A model generated the notes under the pieces. It ran no database searches, had not been told where the DNA came from, and saw only the letters and a list, made by a program, of their open reading frames with translations. Shown piece by piece: positions 15,781 to 17,781 of a stretch of DNA of 17,781 bases; the first letter of the stretch is position 1, and each line of letters opens with the position of its first letter. The DNA comes from an uncultured Eubacterium sp. (GTDB taxonomy: Bacteria; Bacillota; Clostridia; Peptostreptococcales; Anaerovoracaceae). The DNA lies in assembly GCA_947367725.1 (NCBI GenBank), contig CANBFZ010000005.1:1-17781 (forward strand), in the 5' to 3' direction. The position numbers were made by a program, and so were the translations under genes.

Positions 15781-15795
15781 ACGATAATTTATCGT
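15781..15795. promoter_or_regulatory. Candidate azlCD operator
   Basis: ACGATAA-T-TTATCGT is a perfect seven-base inverted repeat beginning four bases after the -10, at the expected transcription start. That is a typical repressor position. No regulator of this specificity is recognised. Confidence 0.5.
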
Positions 15796-15847
15796 CCGGC
15801 ATCCAAAGATGAGACAGCCGGAACAAAGGAAACGGAGGCAACAAGTT

Positions 15848-16546
15848 TTGAATCAGGAGACAGTAAAATACAGTTTTGTCTCATCACTGCCCGTTATGGC
15901 AGGCTATATTGTGCTGGGCATCGGTTTCGGCGTACTGCTTGCAGACAGAGGCTATAGCTGCTGGTGGGCCATTTTGATGAGCGTTGCCATTTATGCAGGT
16001 TCGCTGCAGTATGTGGGCGTCGGGCTTTTGGGCGGCGGCGCGTCCCTTCTTTCCGCTGCGCTGATGACGCTGATGGTCAATGCAAGGCATTTATTTTATG
16101 GCGTATCTGTGCTGAAACGATATGAAGACCTGCACGGCTTTCGAAAAGCGTATGCGATTTTTGCGCTGACCGATGAAACTTATTCCCTGGTGTGTCATGC
16201 CAGTGTGCCAGCGGAAGTGGATGAAAGATGGTATTATGTGCTGGTATCGATGATGAATCAGTGCTACTGGATATTTGGAAGTTTTCTGGGGGCGTTCCTG
16301 GGAAATACATTGTCCTTTGATTCTACGGGGATTGATTTTTCCATGACTGCGCTGTTTGTCGTTATCTTTGTAGAGCAGTGGGAGAGCGCTGCCAATCATA
16401 TTCCGGCGCTGACGGGGCTGTTGATTTCGGCAGGCTGTTTGCTGCTGTTCGGCGCAGATTATTTTCTCATCCCAACCATGCTGATGATGATTGCCGTTTT
16501 GCTTGGGGCAAAGGGACGGCTGGAGAGGAGGCGCACCGATGATTAG
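15848..16546 (+). CDS. azlC: AzlC-family branched-chain amino acid export subunit
   Basis: The large membrane subunit of the two-part AzlCD/BrnFE exporter of leucine, isoleucine, valine (and, in Corynebacterium, methionine). The 232 residues contain several hydrophobic segments and the family stretches GYIVLGIGFGVLLADRGYS, YAGSLQYVGVGLL and LMVNARHLFYG. The start is uncertain: an ATG at 15809 has no ribosome binding site, while TTG 15848 has GGAGG (15834-15838) nine bases before it and gives the usual AzlC N-terminus, so I chose TTG. The last eight bases overlap azlD, implying coupled translation. A possible operator lies over the promoter. Confidence 0.93.
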   Translation: MNQETVKYSFVSSLPVMAGYIVLGIGFGVLLADRGYSCWWAILMSVAIYAGSLQYVGVGLLGGGASLLSAALMTLMVNARHLFYGVSVLKRYEDLHGFRKAYAIFALTDETYSLVCHASVPAEVDERWYYVLVSMMNQCYWIFGSFLGAFLGNTLSFDSTGIDFSMTALFVVIFVEQWESAANHIPALTGLLISAGCLLLFGADYFLIPTMLMMIAVLLGAKGRLERRRTDD

Positions 16547-16868
16547 TACAACCCATGCGCTGCTTTTGGTTGGGGTCATGGCGCTGGGCACCATGGCGCT
16601 GCGGTTTTTGCCTTTTGTACTGTTTTCTAAAGGCACGCCGAACATTGTGCTGTATCTTGGCGAAGTGCTGCCTTATGCTGTCATCGCCATGCTGGTCGTG
16701 TACTGTCTGAAAGGCACGCAGTTTCTCAGCGCACCTTATGGTATGCCGGAAGTGATTGCAGTGCTGCTGGTGGTGCTGCTGCACAAATGGAAACACAGTA
16801 CCATTCTGTCTATTCTGGCAGGCACCATTTGTTATATGATGCTGATACGAATTTTGCCGTGGATTTAG
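16539..16868 (+). CDS. azlD: AzlD-family branched-chain amino acid export subunit
   Basis: The small membrane partner of AzlC, 109 residues with about four hydrophobic segments. The family signature is seen in ALRFLPFVLFSKG and YLGEVLPYAVIAMLVVYCLK. The start is ATG 16539, with GGAGAGGAGG just before it and an eight-base overlap with the azlC stop; an in-frame ATG at 16491 lies inside azlC and is rejected. AzlC and AzlD act together in the cytoplasmic membrane. A strong hairpin 11 bases downstream ends the operon. Confidence 0.93.
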   Translation: MISTTHALLLVGVMALGTMALRFLPFVLFSKGTPNIVLYLGEVLPYAVIAMLVVYCLKGTQFLSAPYGMPEVIAVLLVVLLHKWKHSTILSILAGTICYMMLIRILPWI

Positions 16869-16878
16869 CCGTGTTGCA

Positions 16879-16920
16879 AAAAGCCGGGACAACCGATAGA
16901 TTTCAGTTGTTCCGGCTTTT
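16879..16920. terminator. Bidirectional terminator
   Basis: AAAAGCCGGGACAAC (16879-16893) pairs with GTTGTTCCGGCTTTT (16906-16920), 15 pairs with one G-T wobble. A and T runs on both sides let it serve azlD and the convergent AraC-family gene. Confidence 0.88.
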
Positions 16921-16934
16921 CTACGTGGAAAAAA

Positions 16935-17781
16935 TCATAGGATGATATACAGTGCAATGGTCCATGTTCCGCTGACAACGGCATGCACCTTTGTTTCCGA
17001 TTCTGTCAGATGCCAGACTTCTCTGCGGGGTCCCTGCAGCTTCTGTAAATCGGGGAACTGGCTTAGGTGCAGATCGGAAGTCATCTTTTGTACACGGCGG
17101 TTTGTATCATCGTCGATGTATAGAATCACGCCCTTTTCTGTATGCGGCGCGCCTTGGAGGGTGAAGGTATAGGCTCTTGCTTCCTCATGGGAGCCGCTGT
17201 ATGTGAAGTGATTTATTTTTTGGCTGCCTGCCTGACAGTCTGGCGGGAGCACAATCTTAATATTTGTCTGTGCAGTCTGTGTGGCAGTGTAACCGATCAT
17301 TTTTTCCAGCGTTTCAACATCTAACGTTTCATCGGTTACTTCTTGGGGTTTTCCTTTATAAAGGGCACGAAACTTTGACGGCAGGCAGCCGAGAAAGCTG
17401 GAAAACACTTTGTGATAATATCGTACGGAAGAGAAACCGCTGGTCTCTGCAATATAGGTCAGTGAATCGTCTGTATCCAGGAGTTGTATCACGACGTGAA
17501 TCGTCCGATAGTAGTTGATGATTGTATGATAATTTTTCTCCAGCTTTGCGGCGAATTCTTTAGATAGGTAAGGCATACTCAGGTATTCGCTGCGGGCAAT
17601 ATCCTGCAGGGAAATCTTCTTTGTCACGTTGGCAATCATATAGGCGCTGATTCGCTGGAAGCGTTCTTTGCTGATGTCTTCTCCGGCATGTTCGGAAAAG
17701 ACATGCCCTACATCGTCAAACCAGTCTACGATGTATTTTAATAGATCTTCCGTCTTTTTTCTTGCTTCGGTGTGGGTGATA
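16935..17781 (-). CDS. AraC-family regulator with a C-terminal extension, 5' end missing
   Basis: The frame stays open to the window edge with no stop, so the N-terminal sensing domain is outside; 282 codons including the stop are visible. The AraC DNA-binding domain is internal: a first helix-turn-helix around ISLQDIARSEYLSMPYLSKEF and a second around SLTYIAETSGFSSVRYYHKVF, ending in the family's 'F-x-x-x-x-G-x-x-P-x-x-F/Y-R' block (FSSFLGCLPSKFR). About 125 residues follow, beta-rich by pattern (TFTLQG, VILYIDDD, WTIALYIIL). Most AraC proteins end shortly after this block, so the extension is unusual; some Firmicute members carry a C-terminal glycoside-hydrolase-like part, but this one is too short to be a full one. 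Target genes are unknown. Confidence 0.88.
   Translation of the reverse strand, partial: ITHTEARKKTEDLLKYIVDWFDDVGHVFSEHAGEDISKERFQRISAYMIANVTKKISLQDIARSEYLSMPYLSKEFAAKLEKNYHTIINYYRTIHVVIQLLDTDDSLTYIAETSGFSSVRYYHKVFSSFLGCLPSKFRALYKGKPQEVTDETLDVETLEKMIGYTATQTAQTNIKIVLPPDCQAGSQKINHFTYSGSHEEARAYTFTLQGAPHTEKGVILYIDDDTNRRVQKMTSDLHLSQFPDLQKLQGPRREVWHLTESETKVHAVVSGTWTIALYIIL

Noticed and set aside
1..17781. tRNA or rRNA genes
   Set aside because: I looked in the gaps for cloverleaf arms, GTTCGAATC-type T-loops and rRNA cores and saw none.

Overview
This window looks like chromosomal DNA from an anaerobic, low-to-moderate-GC Firmicute of the class Clostridia. The evidence is AGGAGG-type ribosome binding sites before nearly every gene, an EF-Tu of clostridial type with Arg written almost only as AGA, a B12-dependent (class II) ribonucleotide reductase, a TPP-riboswitch thiC, an anaerobe-type thiolase preceded by Rex-like operators, and GTG and TTG starts. 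I would guess the Anaerovoracaceae / Family XIII neighbourhood, with low confidence.

Layout. 1-654: the 3' part of a PgdA-like polysaccharide deacetylase, then a terminator. 707-2189: a free-standing tuf with its own promoter and terminator. 2205-2750: a small XRE regulator divergent from nrdJ, with a candidate operator and, on the nrdJ side, two NrdR boxes in helical register over the promoter. 2751-5045: nrdJ. 5046-5556: a gene-free stretch holding three spaced inverted repeats built from C(A/T)GACAA half-sites, then the thiC promoter, a TPP riboswitch and its terminator. 5557-6861: thiC. 6966-9812: an AT-richer two-gene unit with its own promoter, encoding a PH-like/SHOCT membrane-anchored protein and a 580-residue protein resembling a phage tail tape-measure protein, ending in a complex hairpin element. 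9806-11698: a GNAT acetyltransferase and a patatin-like phospholipase, both on the minus strand. 11906-14333: a tightly coupled operon of sirtuin, surE and a DUF2156 protein, joined by two ATGA overlaps. 14338-15681: an array of about four Rex-type operators in front of thlA. 15690-16920: azlC and azlD with an overlapping start, an operator-like palindrome and a bidirectional terminator. 16935-17781: the C-terminal part of an AraC-family regulator that runs off the window.

Most genes are housekeeping or metabolic, and several carry readable regulation: NrdR for dNTP supply, TPP for thiamin pyrimidine synthesis, and Rex (NADH/NAD+) for acetyl-CoA condensation. The strongest candidates for something undescribed are the orphan tape-measure-like gene with its PH-SHOCT partner, the 9-19-9 geometry inverted repeats upstream of thiC, and a dispersed palindromic intergenic repeat seen three times (10491, 11782, 15690). 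All functional statements rest on reading motifs by eye; no search was run.
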